A stretch of 64,000 nucleotides of DNA from Pseudomonas sp. CHM02. GTDB taxonomy: Bacteria > Pseudomonadota > Gammaproteobacteria > Pseudomonadales > Pseudomonadaceae. The notes below the pieces were generated by a model. The model had not been told where the DNA came from. It worked only from the letters and a program-made list of their open reading frames with translations, and did not search any database. Where the stretch lies: assembly GCF_000612585.1 (NCBI RefSeq), contig NZ_JFCA01000036.1, positions 1 to 64,000 on the forward strand, read 5' to 3'. The position numbers and the translations under genes were made by a program. Positions within the stretch are counted from its first letter, which is position 1. Every line of letters begins with the position of its first letter. Below are positions 33,680 through 43,557 of this stretch, in pieces.

Positions 33680-35335
33680 TCAGTGGGCGCGATCCCGTAC
33701 GCCTTGATCGACGGCCGAGCGCACCTCGGAAGGCGGCAACTGACGCCCCAGCAGCAGATCAGCGCCCTTCTCGGCGATCATGATTGAAGGCGCATTGGTG
33801 TTGGCACTGTTGAGTCGAGGCATCACCGAGGAATCGATGACGCGTAGCCCCTGGATGCCATAGACCCGCAGTTGTGGATCGACCACCGATTGCTCGTCGA
33901 TGCCCATCTTGCAGGTCCCCACCGGGTGGTAGCCGGTGCGGCCGCTTTCCCGGGCGTAGTCTTCATAGTCCGCCTGGGTCTTGATGCGGCTGCCGGGAAA
34001 ATGCTCGGCCTTGATATACCGCGCCAGGGAGGGTTGGGAAAGGATTTCCCGGCTGAGTTTGATGCCTTCGACCGACACGTGAAGGTCATACGGGTCGCTG
34101 ATGTAGGCGGGGTCGATCGACGGCGCCTGCAACGGGTCGGCACTGTTGAGCCTGACCTGGCCACGGCTGCGTGGGCGCAGGAAATAAGAGTTCAACGTGC
34201 ACCCCGACCCCGAAGGCACCGGGGGGATCCCCGCCTCGACCCCGGCGCCCGGCAGGAAATGGAACTGCAAGTCCGGGATCTGGGAGCGGGAATCGCCGTA
34301 CCAGAACGCGCCGGCCTCGGCGATGTTGGAGGTGACCGGGCCCTTGTTGAACAACAGGTACTCGAGGCCTGCCCATACGGTCATGTGGGGTTTCGCGTAC
34401 TTGTCCAGGCTCTTGGGTTCCTTCAGTTCGCAGACGATATCGATATCGAAATGGTCCTGCAGATTCTGCCCCACGCCCGGGAGGTCCTTGTGCACGGTAA
34501 TGCCGTGCCGCGACAGCTCCTGCGCCGGGCCAACGCCGGACAACATCAGAATCTTCGGCGAACCGATGGCACCCGCCGCGACGACCACTTCGCGAGACGC
34601 CTGGGCAAAGCGAACCTCCCGTGAATCACGGCCCTGAACGTACTCCACGCCCGTGGCGCGGCCATTTTCGATACGCACCCGAGTGACCAGGCATTCGGTC
34701 TGTATCGTCAGGTTCGGCCGCTTGCGCACTGCTTTGTTCAGGTAACCTTGAGCCGTACTGCAACGTCGGCCATTGCGCAGGGTCGTTTGATAGGCACCAC
34801 AGCCTTCCTGTTTTGCCCCGTTGAAGTCCGGGTTATGGGGGATTCCGGCTTCCTGCGCCGAACGAATGAACGCCTTGCTCACTTCGTTGAGGCTGATGGG
34901 ATCGGACACGCCCAGCGGTCCCTGGGTACCGTGGTACTCGTTGGAAAAGCGCTCGTTGTCCTCGGCACGCCGGAAGTACGGCAGCACGTCCCGATAAGAC
35001 CAGCCCTGGCAGCCTTCCTCGCGCTCCCAATCGTCGTAGTCGCGCGCATTGCCGCGGGTATAGACCATGGCGTTGATCGACCCACTGCCCCCCAGGACGC
35101 GTCCTTGCGGATACACAATGGAGCGGTTTTTCATCGTGGCCTGGTCAACGGTGTTGAAGCCCCAGGTCAGGGGCCCTCCGGTCATTTTGAAGAAACCCAC
35201 CGGCATGTGAATGTACGGGTTGGTGTCCGCCGGCCCCGCTTCGAGCAGCAGCACCTTGACGTTGTCCGCCTCGCTCAGGCGCGCCGCCAGTACACAACCG
35301 GCAGAACCGCCGCCAATGATGACGAAATCATACAT
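33680..35335 (-). CDS. GMC-family FAD-dependent alcohol/choline-type dehydrogenase
   Basis: 551 residues: N-terminal FAD motif [23 protein letters not shown] signature 1 [20 protein letters not shown], signature 2 [16 protein letters not shown], and a C-terminal catalytic region with [11 protein letters not shown] (His) and [15 protein letters not shown]. Members oxidise primary alcohols to aldehydes, passing electrons to the respiratory chain. It lies 52 bp after the aldehyde dehydrogenase gene on the same strand, so alcohol-to-aldehyde-to-acid oxidation by the pair is likely. Confidence 0.93.
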   Translation of the reverse strand: MYDFVIIGGGSAGCVLAARLSEADNVKVLLLEAGPADTNPYIHMPVGFFKMTGGPLTWGFNTVDQATMKNRSIVYPQGRVLGGSGSINAMVYTRGNARDYDDWEREEGCQGWSYRDVLPYFRRAEDNERFSNEYHGTQGPLGVSDPISLNEVSKAFIRSAQEAGIPHNPDFNGAKQEGCGAYQTTLRNGRRCSTAQGYLNKAVRKRPNLTIQTECLVTRVRIENGRATGVEYVQGRDSREVRFAQASREVVVAAGAIGSPKILMLSGVGPAQELSRHGITVHKDLPGVGQNLQDHFDIDIVCELKEPKSLDKYAKPHMTVWAGLEYLLFNKGPVTSNIAEAGAFWYGDSRSQIPDLQFHFLPGAGVEAGIPPVPSGSGCTLNSYFLRPRSRGQVRLNSADPLQAPSIDPAYISDPYDLHVSVEGIKLSREILSQPSLARYIKAEHFPGSRIKTQADYEDYARESGRTGYHPVGTCKMGIDEQSVVDPQLRVYGIQGLRVIDSSVMPRLNSANTNAPSIMIAEKGADLLLGRQLPPSEVRSAVDQGVRDRAH

Positions 35336-35387
35336 AGTGATACCTCATTTTTATTGTTGTCCTCGGGTCGATGCGGCCCGGTCCGGC

Positions 35388-36890
35388 TCAGCCCTGCACC
35401 CAGCGGGCACGCTCTCCCAGTTGCACATGCACGGACTTGACCTCGGTGTACTCCTCGACGCCGTAGCGCCCGGTCTCGCGGCCGATGCCCGATTGTTTGA
35501 AGCCGCCGGAAGGCAGTTCCGGGCCACCTGCGATGGTGGTATTGACCCATACCCTTCCCGCCTTTATCTGGCGCATGGCTTTCAATGAAGTGTTCAGGTC
35601 ACGACTCCAGACACTGGCCGCCAGGCCGAAGGGTGTGTCGTTGGCGATCTGCATCGCCTGGTCAAAGTCGTCGAAGGCGGTAATGGTCAGTACAGGGCCA
35701 AAGATCTCTTCGCGCGCCAACGTCATCTGCGGCGTTACCTGGGAAAAAACCGCCGGTTGCAGGTACATGCCCTGGGGCGATTCGATTCGATACCCGCCAG
35801 TCAGCAACTGTGCACCTTCGCGGCGGCCCTGACTGACATAGCCGAGAATTCGCTCCAACTGGCGCTGTTCAGTGATCGACCCGACCTGGGTCGCCTCATC
35901 CAGCGGATCACCGATGCGAACCTTGCCCAGCAGATCGAGAATCTTCGCCGTGAGGCTCTGCTCCACAGAGCGGTGCACCAGTAGACGGCTGCCACTGACA
36001 CAGCATTGGCCGGCGTTGAAGCAGATGCCGAAGACGATGGCGTCCGCAGCCACATCCAGATCCGCATCGGCGAACACCACCTGCGGATTCTTGCCGCCCA
36101 GCTCCAGGCCGGTTTTCTTCATGTTGCCGGCAGCGGCAGCCAGCGTCAGCCTGCCGACCTCGGTCGAGCCGGTGAACGACACCATGTCGATGTCGGCGTG
36201 TTCGGAAATGGCCTGGCCAACCACCGAGCCCGGCCCGGTCAGCACGTTCACCACGCCATCGGGCAGCCCCGCCTGTTGCAACAGGCCCGCCAGGATCAGT
36301 GTAGTGCCGGAAGTGAGCTCGCTTGGCTTGATGACCACGGTGCATCCCGACGCCAGGATAAATGGCAGGCGTTCGGCAAGAATGAAGAACGGGAAATTCC
36401 ACGGTGTGATCAACCCCACGACGCCTACCGGCTCACGCGTCACCAGGCCCAGCATGTCGTCGCCCAGGTTATTGAACGCGTCGCCGTGCAGCGCGCGCGC
36501 CTGTCCGGCGGCATATTCCCAGATGCCCGCGGCCGCCAGTACTTCACCACGGGACTGGGCGATGGGCTTGCCCGTTTCCAGGGTTTCGCACAGGGCCAGT
36601 TCTTCGCAGTGCTGGCGGATCAGTTGCGCGGTCTTGAGCAGCACGGTACTACGTGCCTCACCACTGCCGTGAGCCCAGGTGCCCTGCTCGAAGGCCCGGC
36701 GCGCGGCGATCACGGCCTGGTCTACATCAATGGCGCTGCCTGAAGGGTAAACGCTGACCGGCACATCGTGGGCGGGGCTGCGGCGGGTCACCGAACGTGT
36801 GGCCGAGCCTTGTGTCCATTGCCCGTCGATGAACATATCGAAGTGGCGAGGCTGAGCAGGCAGTGAATGAATCAAGGCATTATTGTTCAT
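35388..36890 (-). CDS. NAD(P)-dependent aldehyde dehydrogenase
   Basis: 500 residues from ATG 36890. ALDH family: PWNFPFFILAERLPFILASG, FTGSTEVGR, catalytic Glu in LELGGKNPQ, catalytic Cys in FNAGQCCVSGSRL, and EEIFGPVLT. Similar to betaine-aldehyde or gamma-aminobutyraldehyde types. It is divergent from the TetR2 gene; operator site C lies 72 bp upstream of its start. First gene of the ALDH-GMC unit. Confidence 0.94.
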   Translation of the reverse strand: MNNNALIHSLPAQPRHFDMFIDGQWTQGSATRSVTRRSPAHDVPVSVYPSGSAIDVDQAVIAARRAFEQGTWAHGSGEARSTVLLKTAQLIRQHCEELALCETLETGKPIAQSRGEVLAAAGIWEYAAGQARALHGDAFNNLGDDMLGLVTREPVGVVGLITPWNFPFFILAERLPFILASGCTVVIKPSELTSGTTLILAGLLQQAGLPDGVVNVLTGPGSVVGQAISEHADIDMVSFTGSTEVGRLTLAAAAGNMKKTGLELGGKNPQVVFADADLDVAADAIVFGICFNAGQCCVSGSRLLVHRSVEQSLTAKILDLLGKVRIGDPLDEATQVGSITEQRQLERILGYVSQGRREGAQLLTGGYRIESPQGMYLQPAVFSQVTPQMTLAREEIFGPVLTITAFDDFDQAMQIANDTPFGLAASVWSRDLNTSLKAMRQIKAGRVWVNTTIAGGPELPSGGFKQSGIGRETGRYGVEEYTEVKSVHVQLGERARWVQG

Positions 36891-36962
36891 GATAGTGTCC
36901 TTTTCCGAACGGGAATCCAATCGACTCCTGGCCTGGCTTACCGGCCAAAAGTCTAATGTATA

Positions 36963-36980
36963 TAACCAACTGGTTGCTTA
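36963..36980. promoter_or_regulatory. Operator site C of the catabolic regulon
   Basis: TAACCAACTGGTTGCTTA, 18 bp, in the 215-bp interval between the divergent ALDH and TetR2 genes. Its position beside a TetR gene is the main reason to assign the regulon to TetR2. Confidence 0.82.
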
Positions 36981-37105
36981 CTTTTTCAGTGACCTTTAAG
37001 CTCTTTTCGCTATGAATTTCCAGAAGCAGGTCAGGCGCAGATCGCCGTGCATCGCCGCCGAAAAACCCGCCTCGTTGATACAAGACTGTTACCGGAGCCA
37101 CCTGA

Positions 37106-37762
37106 ATGACGAATGAACCCATGGAAGAAAGTGCGCCGCGCGCCACCCGCGACTCGGAGGCAACCAAGCTTCGTATCCTCAAGGCCGCCACGGTCGAATT
37201 CGCCAAACTGGGGTTTGGCGGTGCACGCATCAACAGCATTGCCGAACGGGCCAAATCCAATAAACGCATGATCTACGAATATTTCGGCAGCAAGGAAGAG
37301 TTGTTCCAGGCCGTGCTGGAGACCGCCTACAACGACATCCGCATGGCCGAGCGCAAACTGAAACTCGAAGAGCTCGACCCGCAAACGGCGATCACTCAAC
37401 TGGTGACGTTCACCTGGAAGTACTACCTGAAAAACCCGCATTTCCTGACCCTGGTCAACAGCGAAAACCTGCACAAGGCCGCGCACTTGAAGCACTCCCG
37501 GGAGAAGATGCACGACATGCACGGTTCCATGGTGCAGATGGTCGCGAGCATTCTTGACCGTGGCGTCGCCGACGGTGTGTTCCGCCCCGGCGTGGATCCG
37601 GTGCAGTTGATCATTTCCATCGCCGCCATCAACTACTACTACCTCAACAACCGCTTTACCGGACAAATCATCTACGGCTTCGACCTCATGTCGCCCGAAG
37701 CCCTCCAGGCGCGAATCGACTTCAACGTCGAGACCGTTCTGGGAATGCTCAGGCCTCGATGA
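37106..37762 (+). CDS. TetR-family transcriptional regulator (TetR2), probable regulon controller
   Basis: 218 residues: HTH about 42-63 (INSIAERAKSNKRMIYEYFG), preceded by TKLRILKAATVEFAKLGFGG; a helical ligand domain with FTWKYYLKNPHFLTLVNSEN and INYYYLNNRF, resembling RutR/TetR_C_17-type members. It is divergent from the ALDH gene with site C between them, so it probably represses itself, ALDH-GMC and the units behind sites A, B and D. The inducer is likely a pathway substrate or a CoA ester. Confidence 0.9.
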   Translation: MTNEPMEESAPRATRDSEATKLRILKAATVEFAKLGFGGARINSIAERAKSNKRMIYEYFGSKEELFQAVLETAYNDIRMAERKLKLEELDPQTAITQLVTFTWKYYLKNPHFLTLVNSENLHKAAHLKHSREKMHDMHGSMVQMVASILDRGVADGVFRPGVDPVQLIISIAAINYYYLNNRFTGQIIYGFDLMSPEALQARIDFNVETVLGMLRPR

Positions 37763-37809
37763 CGCCATGCACCTCCCTTTCATGCCGGTAACGCCATGCA
37801 AGGGAGTGT

Positions 37810-39321
37810 TCATTTCAGCGCAGCGAGCATCGGCTCGCCTACCAACGGCATGAATGCCATGCGGTCCAGCACATCGCGCTGAACATCCACACCCTGGGCC
37901 ACTTCGATCAATTCCACGCCACCCTCCACCAGACGGAACACCGCCCGTTCGGTGACGTACAGCACCTCCTTTCCGGACAACAGGGCCTGGGGCCCACTGA
38001 ACGTAATGTGACTGACCTGCGCCACCAGTTTCGGCACCTCGCCGACCTGGGCGATTTCCAGCTCCGTGCCATGGCGGGCCACCTGCAAACCCTTGGCTTC
38101 AAAGGCACCACAGAACACCACCTTGCGTGCGCCCTGGGTGATATCGACGAAACCGCCGGGGCCGACCAGGCGACCGCCCAGGCTGGACACATTGACGTTG
38201 CCGAACTGATCCATTTCGCCCATCCCGAGAAACGCGAGGTCAACCCCGCCGCCACTGTAGAAGTCGAACTGATCCAGAGACGTGACGATCGCCTGGGGAT
38301 AACGCGCCGCGCCGAACATGGCTCCGTCCATCATTCGACCATTGTGGATGCCCTGCTCGATGGTGCCCCAGTACTGGTCCTGCAACCCCCGCTCGGCAAG
38401 CAATGAGGGAATACCCGCGGGGATCCCGAAACCGAAATTGAGCGACATGCCGGGTTTGAATTCATCCGCGGCCCGTTGCGCGATGATGCGGCGGATGTCC
38501 TCTGCCAGAGGCGCTTCAACAGCTTGCGAATCGGGCAGGCATTCGCCGCTGATCTGCGGGTCGTAATCGGCCACCAGGCACTGGCGCTGATCCGGCACAC
38601 GTACCACGGCGTCCACCAGCACACCCGGAATGCGCACCATGCGGGCAGGCACGAACGGGGTTTCGCTCACCCCACGAACTTGCACGTAAACCTTGCCACC
38701 ACTGTTGTGCGCCGCCAGGGCCAGGGCATAGGCGTCCAGGTCAGCCGCTTCATGGGCCAGGGTGATATTACCGCTGGGGTCGGCCAGGCTGCCCCGCACC
38801 AGTGCCACGTCAACCTTGAACGGTTTGTAGCGCAGGTACGGCCGGCCATCGATCTCGATTCGTTCGACAATGGTCTCGACTGCAGACTCGTTGCAGCGAC
38901 CGCCATTGACTACCGGGTCGGCAAAGGTGCCCAGGCCGATGTGGGTGATCAGGCCCGGCCGACCGGCACCGATTTCGCGCATCAGGGTCATGATCACCCC
39001 CGCCGGCAGGGTGTAGGCCGCAATTTCGTTGTCCCTGGCCAGGCGCTGCATTTTCGCCGACCAACTCCAGTGCCCACCTATCACCTTGCGCACCAGTCCT
39101 TTGTGGGCCAGACGCTCAAGACCGCTGCCCTGCCCGTCTCCAATGCCCAACGCATGGACGATGGTCAGGTCTCGCGGGTGGCCGGTGGTCAGGAAGGAAT
39201 GCTCGATTGCACTGAGCAGGGCATCAGGTTCCAGCAACGTCCCGGACCCGCAAATCGCCACGGTGGCGCCATCGGCAATGGCTGCAGCGACATCTGCGGT
39301 CGAACAACAGCGTCTTCTCAT
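37810..39321 (-). CDS. Acyl-CoA:acetate/3-ketoacid CoA-transferase, YdiF-like
   Basis: 503 residues, both CoA-transferase halves fused. N-half: VAICGSGTLLEPDALLSAIE; C-half: LNFGFGIPAGIPSLLAERGL, then GTIEQGIHNG holding the Glu that forms the glutamyl-CoA thioester, and DFYSGGGVDLAFLGMGEMD. It would activate the acid made by ALDH by moving CoA from a donor such as acetyl- or succinyl-CoA. Divergent from the acyl-CoA dehydrogenase gene, with operator site D between. Confidence 0.92.
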   Translation of the reverse strand: MRRRCCSTADVAAAIADGATVAICGSGTLLEPDALLSAIEHSFLTTGHPRDLTIVHALGIGDGQGSGLERLAHKGLVRKVIGGHWSWSAKMQRLARDNEIAAYTLPAGVIMTLMREIGAGRPGLITHIGLGTFADPVVNGGRCNESAVETIVERIEIDGRPYLRYKPFKVDVALVRGSLADPSGNITLAHEAADLDAYALALAAHNSGGKVYVQVRGVSETPFVPARMVRIPGVLVDAVVRVPDQRQCLVADYDPQISGECLPDSQAVEAPLAEDIRRIIAQRAADEFKPGMSLNFGFGIPAGIPSLLAERGLQDQYWGTIEQGIHNGRMMDGAMFGAARYPQAIVTSLDQFDFYSGGGVDLAFLGMGEMDQFGNVNVSSLGGRLVGPGGFVDITQGARKVVFCGAFEAKGLQVARHGTELEIAQVGEVPKLVAQVSHITFSGPQALLSGKEVLYVTERAVFRLVEGGVELIEVAQGVDVQRDVLDRMAFMPLVGEPMLAALK

Positions 39322-39405
39322 TTTTGCTTTCTCCCAGTGAAAGGTTTCGCTGTTTGCATCCCCGGTGTACAGAACGCTTGACGCGCTCTGGAAGGACGCC
39401 TTAAA

Positions 39406-39423
39406 TAAATAACCGGTTGGTTA
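39406..39423. promoter_or_regulatory. Operator site D of the catabolic regulon
   Basis: TAAATAACCGGTTGGTTA, exact reverse complement of site B. It lies 84 bp from the CoA-transferase start and 75 bp from the acyl-CoA dehydrogenase start, so one site could control both divergent units. Confidence 0.85.
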
Positions 39424-39498
39424 CATAAATCTCACTCTAGTCCAGCTCGAGATCGAAAACAACCCACCGTTCATTGCTCACCGGAAAGGAAAAAAACA

Positions 39499-40644
39499 AT
39501 GCAACTTTCTGAGATTCACCTGCAGATTCGCGACGTCGCCCGCCGCTTCGCCGATCAGACCGTGCGCCCCCTCGCCGAAAAGCTCGACCAGGAGGAAAGC
39601 TTCCCGGCCGCCCTGTATCGGCAAATGGGCGAATTGGGCTTGTTCGGAATCACCGTGCCCGATACCCAGGGCGGTGCCGGGCTGGACACCCTGGCCTACG
39701 CTCTGGTGATGGAAGAATTGTCGCGCGGCTATGCCTCGGTGGCCGACCAGTGCGGCTTGCTGGAATTGATCGGCACCCTGCTCTCGGTCCACGGCACTGC
39801 ACACCAACAGGCGCGCTACCTGCCCGAACTGCTCAGCGCACATAAGCATCCGGCTTATTGCATTACCGAAGCCGAAGCCGGCTCTGATGTGTCAGGTATC
39901 CGCACCACGGCCGTGCGTACCCCCAACGGCTGGACACTCAACGGTTCCAAGTTGTGGATTCACAACGCACCGATCGCCGACCTGGCGTTCGTGCTGGCAC
40001 GCACCGACCCTGAGGCAGGCAAGCGCGGCATGAGCATTTTCATCGTCGACTGCCACTTGCCAGGCGTATCCAAAGGCCCTAAAGAACACAAGATGGGCCA
40101 GCGAGCTTCCCAGGTGGGCGGCCTTAACTTCGACGATGTCGAATTGACCGAAGACGCACTGCTGGGCCAGGAAGGCCGCGGTTTCCACATCATGATGAGC
40201 GCGCTGGACAAAGGCCGCGTGGGCATCGCGTCACTGGCGGTGGGCATTGCCCAGGCCGGCCTTGAAGCCGCACTGGAATACGTGCCGCAACGCAAACAGT
40301 TCGGCAAGCCGATCGCCGACAACCAAGGTTTGCAATGGATGCTCGCCGACATGGCCAAGGACATTCGTGCAGCGCGGTTGCTGGTACAGGATGCTGCACA
40401 GCGCCTGGACGCCAATGACAACGCCACCATCGCTTGCTCGATGGCCAAATGTTTCGCTGCGGACGTGGCGGTCGCACAAACGGCCAATGCCGTGCAGATG
40501 TTCGGCGGCAGCGGCTTCATTCGCGGTTTTGAGGTAGAACGGCTGTACCGGGACGCCAAGATCACCCAGATCTACGAAGGCACCAACCAGATCCAGCGCA
40601 CCATCATCGCTCGTGAACTGCTGACCCAGGGAGCCCGCTCATGA
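39499..40644 (+). CDS. Acyl-CoA dehydrogenase
   Basis: 381 residues, FAD enzyme forming a 2,3-enoyl-CoA and passing electrons to ETF. Family marks: ITEAEAGSDVSGIRTTAV, GSKLWIHNAPIADL, RKQFGKPIADNQGLQWMLADM, and IYEGTNQIQR with the catalytic base Glu in the MCAD-like position. It starts the plus-strand unit with the SDR (4-bp overlap), DUF993, isomerase, MFS and AKR genes. GGAAAGGA precedes the ATG. The etfBA pair in the importer operon is a likely electron acceptor. Confidence 0.95.
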   Translation: MQLSEIHLQIRDVARRFADQTVRPLAEKLDQEESFPAALYRQMGELGLFGITVPDTQGGAGLDTLAYALVMEELSRGYASVADQCGLLELIGTLLSVHGTAHQQARYLPELLSAHKHPAYCITEAEAGSDVSGIRTTAVRTPNGWTLNGSKLWIHNAPIADLAFVLARTDPEAGKRGMSIFIVDCHLPGVSKGPKEHKMGQRASQVGGLNFDDVELTEDALLGQEGRGFHIMMSALDKGRVGIASLAVGIAQAGLEAALEYVPQRKQFGKPIADNQGLQWMLADMAKDIRAARLLVQDAAQRLDANDNATIACSMAKCFAADVAVAQTANAVQMFGGSGFIRGFEVERLYRDAKITQIYEGTNQIQRTIIARELLTQGARS

Positions 40645-41411
40645 GTTCCCGCCCGACTGCACTGGTCACCGGTGCACGGGGTGGCATCGGGCGCGCCTCG
40701 GCGGTTGGACTGGCCCGCGCGGGTTTTGACCTGGCCCTGGTCGACCTGCAAGTGGACGAGGCCCTGCAAGCCACCCTGCAAGCGGTGACCGAGCTGGGGG
40801 CCAACGCCGCCGTGCTGGCGGGCGACATTGCCGTGATCGAACGGCACGAGGCCCTGCTCGACGCTGCCCAGGCAGCAATCGGGCCGTTGTCCTGTCTGAT
40901 CAACAATGCTGGCGTCTCGGTCGCCAGCCGCGGTGACCTGCTGGATGTCAGCCCGGAAAGCTACGACCGCTGCCAGCGGGTGAACACCCGTGGCACGTTC
41001 TTCCTGACCCAGGCATTCGCCCGCCGTTTGCTCACCTACAAACCGACAGGGATGCATCGCTGCATCGTCACCGTCACCTCCTCCAACGTGCATGCGGTGT
41101 CGGTGCTGCGCGGCGAATACGGCATCTCCAAGGCGGGCCTGTCCATGGCATCGCGCCTATTCGCGGTACGCCTGGCCGATGAGGGCATCGGCGTATACGA
41201 GGTACAGCCGGGACTGATCGCAACGGAAATGACCGCGCCATCGAAAGCACGCTACGACGCAGAGATCGAACGTGGCCTCACGGCGATCAAGCGCTGGGGT
41301 ACGCCCGAGGACGTAGCCACGGTGATTACCACCATGGCCAGTGGTGGCCTGCCCTACACCGTCGGCCAGGCCGTGCCCGTCGACGGCGGCCTGTTGATTC
41401 CAAAATTCTGA
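40641..41411 (+). CDS. Short-chain dehydrogenase/reductase (3-oxoacyl reductase-like)
   Basis: 256 residues, classical SDR: TGARGGIGRASAVGLA cofactor loop, INNAGVS, catalytic Ser-Tyr-Lys in VTSSN...GEYGISKAG, and C-terminal GQAVPVDGGLLIP. An acidic residue after the second strand (VDLQVD) favours NAD. It overlaps the acyl-CoA dehydrogenase by 4 bp, so it may oxidise a hydroxy intermediate formed after dehydrogenation and hydration. No enoyl-CoA hydratase is seen in the cluster. Confidence 0.9.
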   Translation: MSSRPTALVTGARGGIGRASAVGLARAGFDLALVDLQVDEALQATLQAVTELGANAAVLAGDIAVIERHEALLDAAQAAIGPLSCLINNAGVSVASRGDLLDVSPESYDRCQRVNTRGTFFLTQAFARRLLTYKPTGMHRCIVTVTSSNVHAVSVLRGEYGISKAGLSMASRLFAVRLADEGIGVYEVQPGLIATEMTAPSKARYDAEIERGLTAIKRWGTPEDVATVITTMASGGLPYTVGQAVPVDGGLLIPKF

Positions 41412-41429
41412 CCTGCCGGAGACCCTGCC

Positions 41430-42602
41430 ATGTCACTGACTATCCAATTGCCAACGTTCGACCAGGGCAAGACTGCGCCCTACTCGCTGGTCGGCACGGC
41501 GCTGCCGATCATTCCAAAGCTCGCCAGCAATCATCGCATCGCGCTCAGCGCAGCCCATGTGGTGGCCGATCCTCTGGCACCTCGACACTCCGGGGCCGCG
41601 GCACCGATCGACTGGGAACGTACGCTCCATTATCGGCGCTTTCTGCTGGAACAGGGCCTGGGAATCGCCGAGGCCATGGACACCGCCCAGCGTGGCATGG
41701 GCCTGGACTGGCCAACGGCACTGGAACTGATCCAGCGCACGCTGGAGGAGACACGCGACATCAAGGGCGCAGTGATCTTTTCCGGCTGTGGCACCGATCA
41801 CCTGGCCGCCAGCGACGCCCGCACGCTGGACGACGTGCTGCGCGCCTACGACCAGCAACATCAGGCCATCGGCAAACTGGGCGGGCGCATTATCCTGATG
41901 GCCAGCCGTGCCCTGGCGCGCGTGGCCAAAGGCCCGCAAGACTATCGTCAGGTTTACCGCAATGTACTGGGCGATGCCCAGACACCTGTCATCCTGCATT
42001 GGCTGGGTGACATGTTCGACCCCGCCCTGCAGGGTTACTGGGGCAACACCGGGTTTGAAGCAGCGCTGGACACCTGCCTGGAGATCATTCACGAAAACGA
42101 AAGCAAGATCGACGGCATCAAGCTGTCGTTGCTCGACAAGGACAAGGAAATCGCCCTGCGCCGCCGGCTTCCGGCATCGGTGAAAATGTACACCGGCGAT
42201 GACTTCAACTACCCCGAACTGATCGAGGGCGATGAACAGGGCCATTCCCACGCATTGCTTGGCATTTTCGATGCCATCGCCCCAGCCGCTTCCCAGGCGC
42301 TGACTGCCCTGGAACAAGGCGACCGGGCGCGCTACAACGCGCTGCTCGCTCCCACCTTGCCGCTGGCGCGACTGATCTTCAGTGCGCCAACCCAGTACTA
42401 CAAGACGGGCGTCGTGTTCCTGGCCTGGCTCAATGGTCATCAGGATCACTTCACCATGCTCGAAGGGCATCAGGCGATGCGTCCACTGCACTATTTCTGC
42501 GAGGTGTTCCGATTGGCCGACCAGGCCGGGCTGCTGAGCAATCCGGAACTGGCCATCTCGCGCCTGCAGCAATGGCTGAAAGTGCACGGCGTCAACCCGT
42601 AG
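41430..42602 (+). CDS. DUF993 (dihydrodipicolinate-synthase-like) protein
   Basis: 390 residues matching the DUF993 family, a TIM-barrel group related to class I aldolases of the DapA/NAL type. Visible marks: GAVIFSGCGTDHL, VILHWLGDMFDPAL, and DGIKLSLLDKDKEI, whose Lys is placed to form a Schiff base. Members sit in sugar- and polyol-type catabolic clusters but lack a settled reaction. Here it could be a retro-aldolase that splits the oxidised intermediate. It follows the SDR by 18 bp. Confidence 0.85.
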   Translation: MSLTIQLPTFDQGKTAPYSLVGTALPIIPKLASNHRIALSAAHVVADPLAPRHSGAAAPIDWERTLHYRRFLLEQGLGIAEAMDTAQRGMGLDWPTALELIQRTLEETRDIKGAVIFSGCGTDHLAASDARTLDDVLRAYDQQHQAIGKLGGRIILMASRALARVAKGPQDYRQVYRNVLGDAQTPVILHWLGDMFDPALQGYWGNTGFEAALDTCLEIIHENESKIDGIKLSLLDKDKEIALRRRLPASVKMYTGDDFNYPELIEGDEQGHSHALLGIFDAIAPAASQALTALEQGDRARYNALLAPTLPLARLIFSAPTQYYKTGVVFLAWLNGHQDHFTMLEGHQAMRPLHYFCEVFRLADQAGLLSNPELAISRLQQWLKVHGVNP

Positions 42603-42651
42603 CCACGGGCCCGGGCCTCATGGCCCGGGCGATCTTTCCCAGGAGAAAACG

Positions 42652-43509
42652 ATGCCCCTACGTCCCTTGGTCAATCGACTGGATCTGTGTTCGATCAACA
42701 CCGCAACCCTCGGCCACCGCTTGCCCATCCAGAAAACCCTGGACCTTATCGCCAAGGCGGGATTTGGTGCCGTCGCGCCGTGGCGGCGAGACATGGAAGG
42801 CCAGGACCTGAGTGCCGTTCGCCGGCAATTGCGCGACAGCGGCCTGAAGGTCAACGCCTACTGCCGGTCCACCTACCTCACTGCTCGCGATACCAAGGGC
42901 TTCAAGTCCGCACTGCTGGACAACTGCGCGGCTATCGCCGAGGCCTCGGAGCTTCAGGCCGAATGTTTCGTCATGGTCGTGGGGGGAATGCCAGAGGGTT
43001 CCAGGGACATTGCAGGCGCCCGCGCCCAGGTGGCCGAAGGCATCTCGATGCTACGCGACCAGGCCCGCTGTTATGGCGTGCCCCTGGCCCTTGAGCCCTT
43101 GCACCCGATGTACGCTGCCGACCGCTCATGCTTGTCCACGCTGGAACAGACGCTGGACCTGTGCGAACAAATCGAGCCGGACGGATTCCAGTCACTGGGT
43201 GTCGCCGTCGATGCCTACCATTGCTGGTGGGACCCAACACTTCACCAGCAGATCAAGCGTGCCGGTCGTCAGCAGCGCCTCCTCGGTCTGCACGTGTCGG
43301 ACTGGCTTGTGCCCACCCGGGACATGCTGCTGGACCGGGGCATGATGGGCGATGGTGTGATCGACCTGCGTGGTTTGCGGCGCCACGTCGAAGCCGCGGG
43401 CTATCGGGGCCATGTTGAAGTGGAGATATTCTCGCGCGACCACTGGTGGACCGTCGATGAGGCACAGGTGCTGGAAACCTGCGCCCAACGTTTGCAGGAC
43501 GTGTGCTGA
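42652..43509 (+). CDS. Sugar phosphate isomerase/epimerase-like TIM-barrel protein
   Basis: 285 residues, AP-endonuclease-2-like barrel: LCSINTATLGH at the start, FVMVVGGMPEG, LALEPLHPMYAADRS with a metal Glu, VAVDAYHCWWDP with Asp/His, LHVSDWL and HVEVEIFSRDHWW. Family members include xylose isomerase-like, hydroxypyruvate isomerase and inosose dehydratase enzymes; all use a divalent metal. It is paired with DUF993 (49-bp gap), suggesting consecutive steps. Confidence 0.87.
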   Translation: MPLRPLVNRLDLCSINTATLGHRLPIQKTLDLIAKAGFGAVAPWRRDMEGQDLSAVRRQLRDSGLKVNAYCRSTYLTARDTKGFKSALLDNCAAIAEASELQAECFVMVVGGMPEGSRDIAGARAQVAEGISMLRDQARCYGVPLALEPLHPMYAADRSCLSTLEQTLDLCEQIEPDGFQSLGVAVDAYHCWWDPTLHQQIKRAGRQQRLLGLHVSDWLVPTRDMLLDRGMMGDGVIDLRGLRRHVEAAGYRGHVEVEIFSRDHWWTVDEAQVLETCAQRLQDVC

Positions 43510-43557
43510 TCTGCTGCTTGCACGCACCGCCAAAACAATAAGAAACGAGGCCGCACC

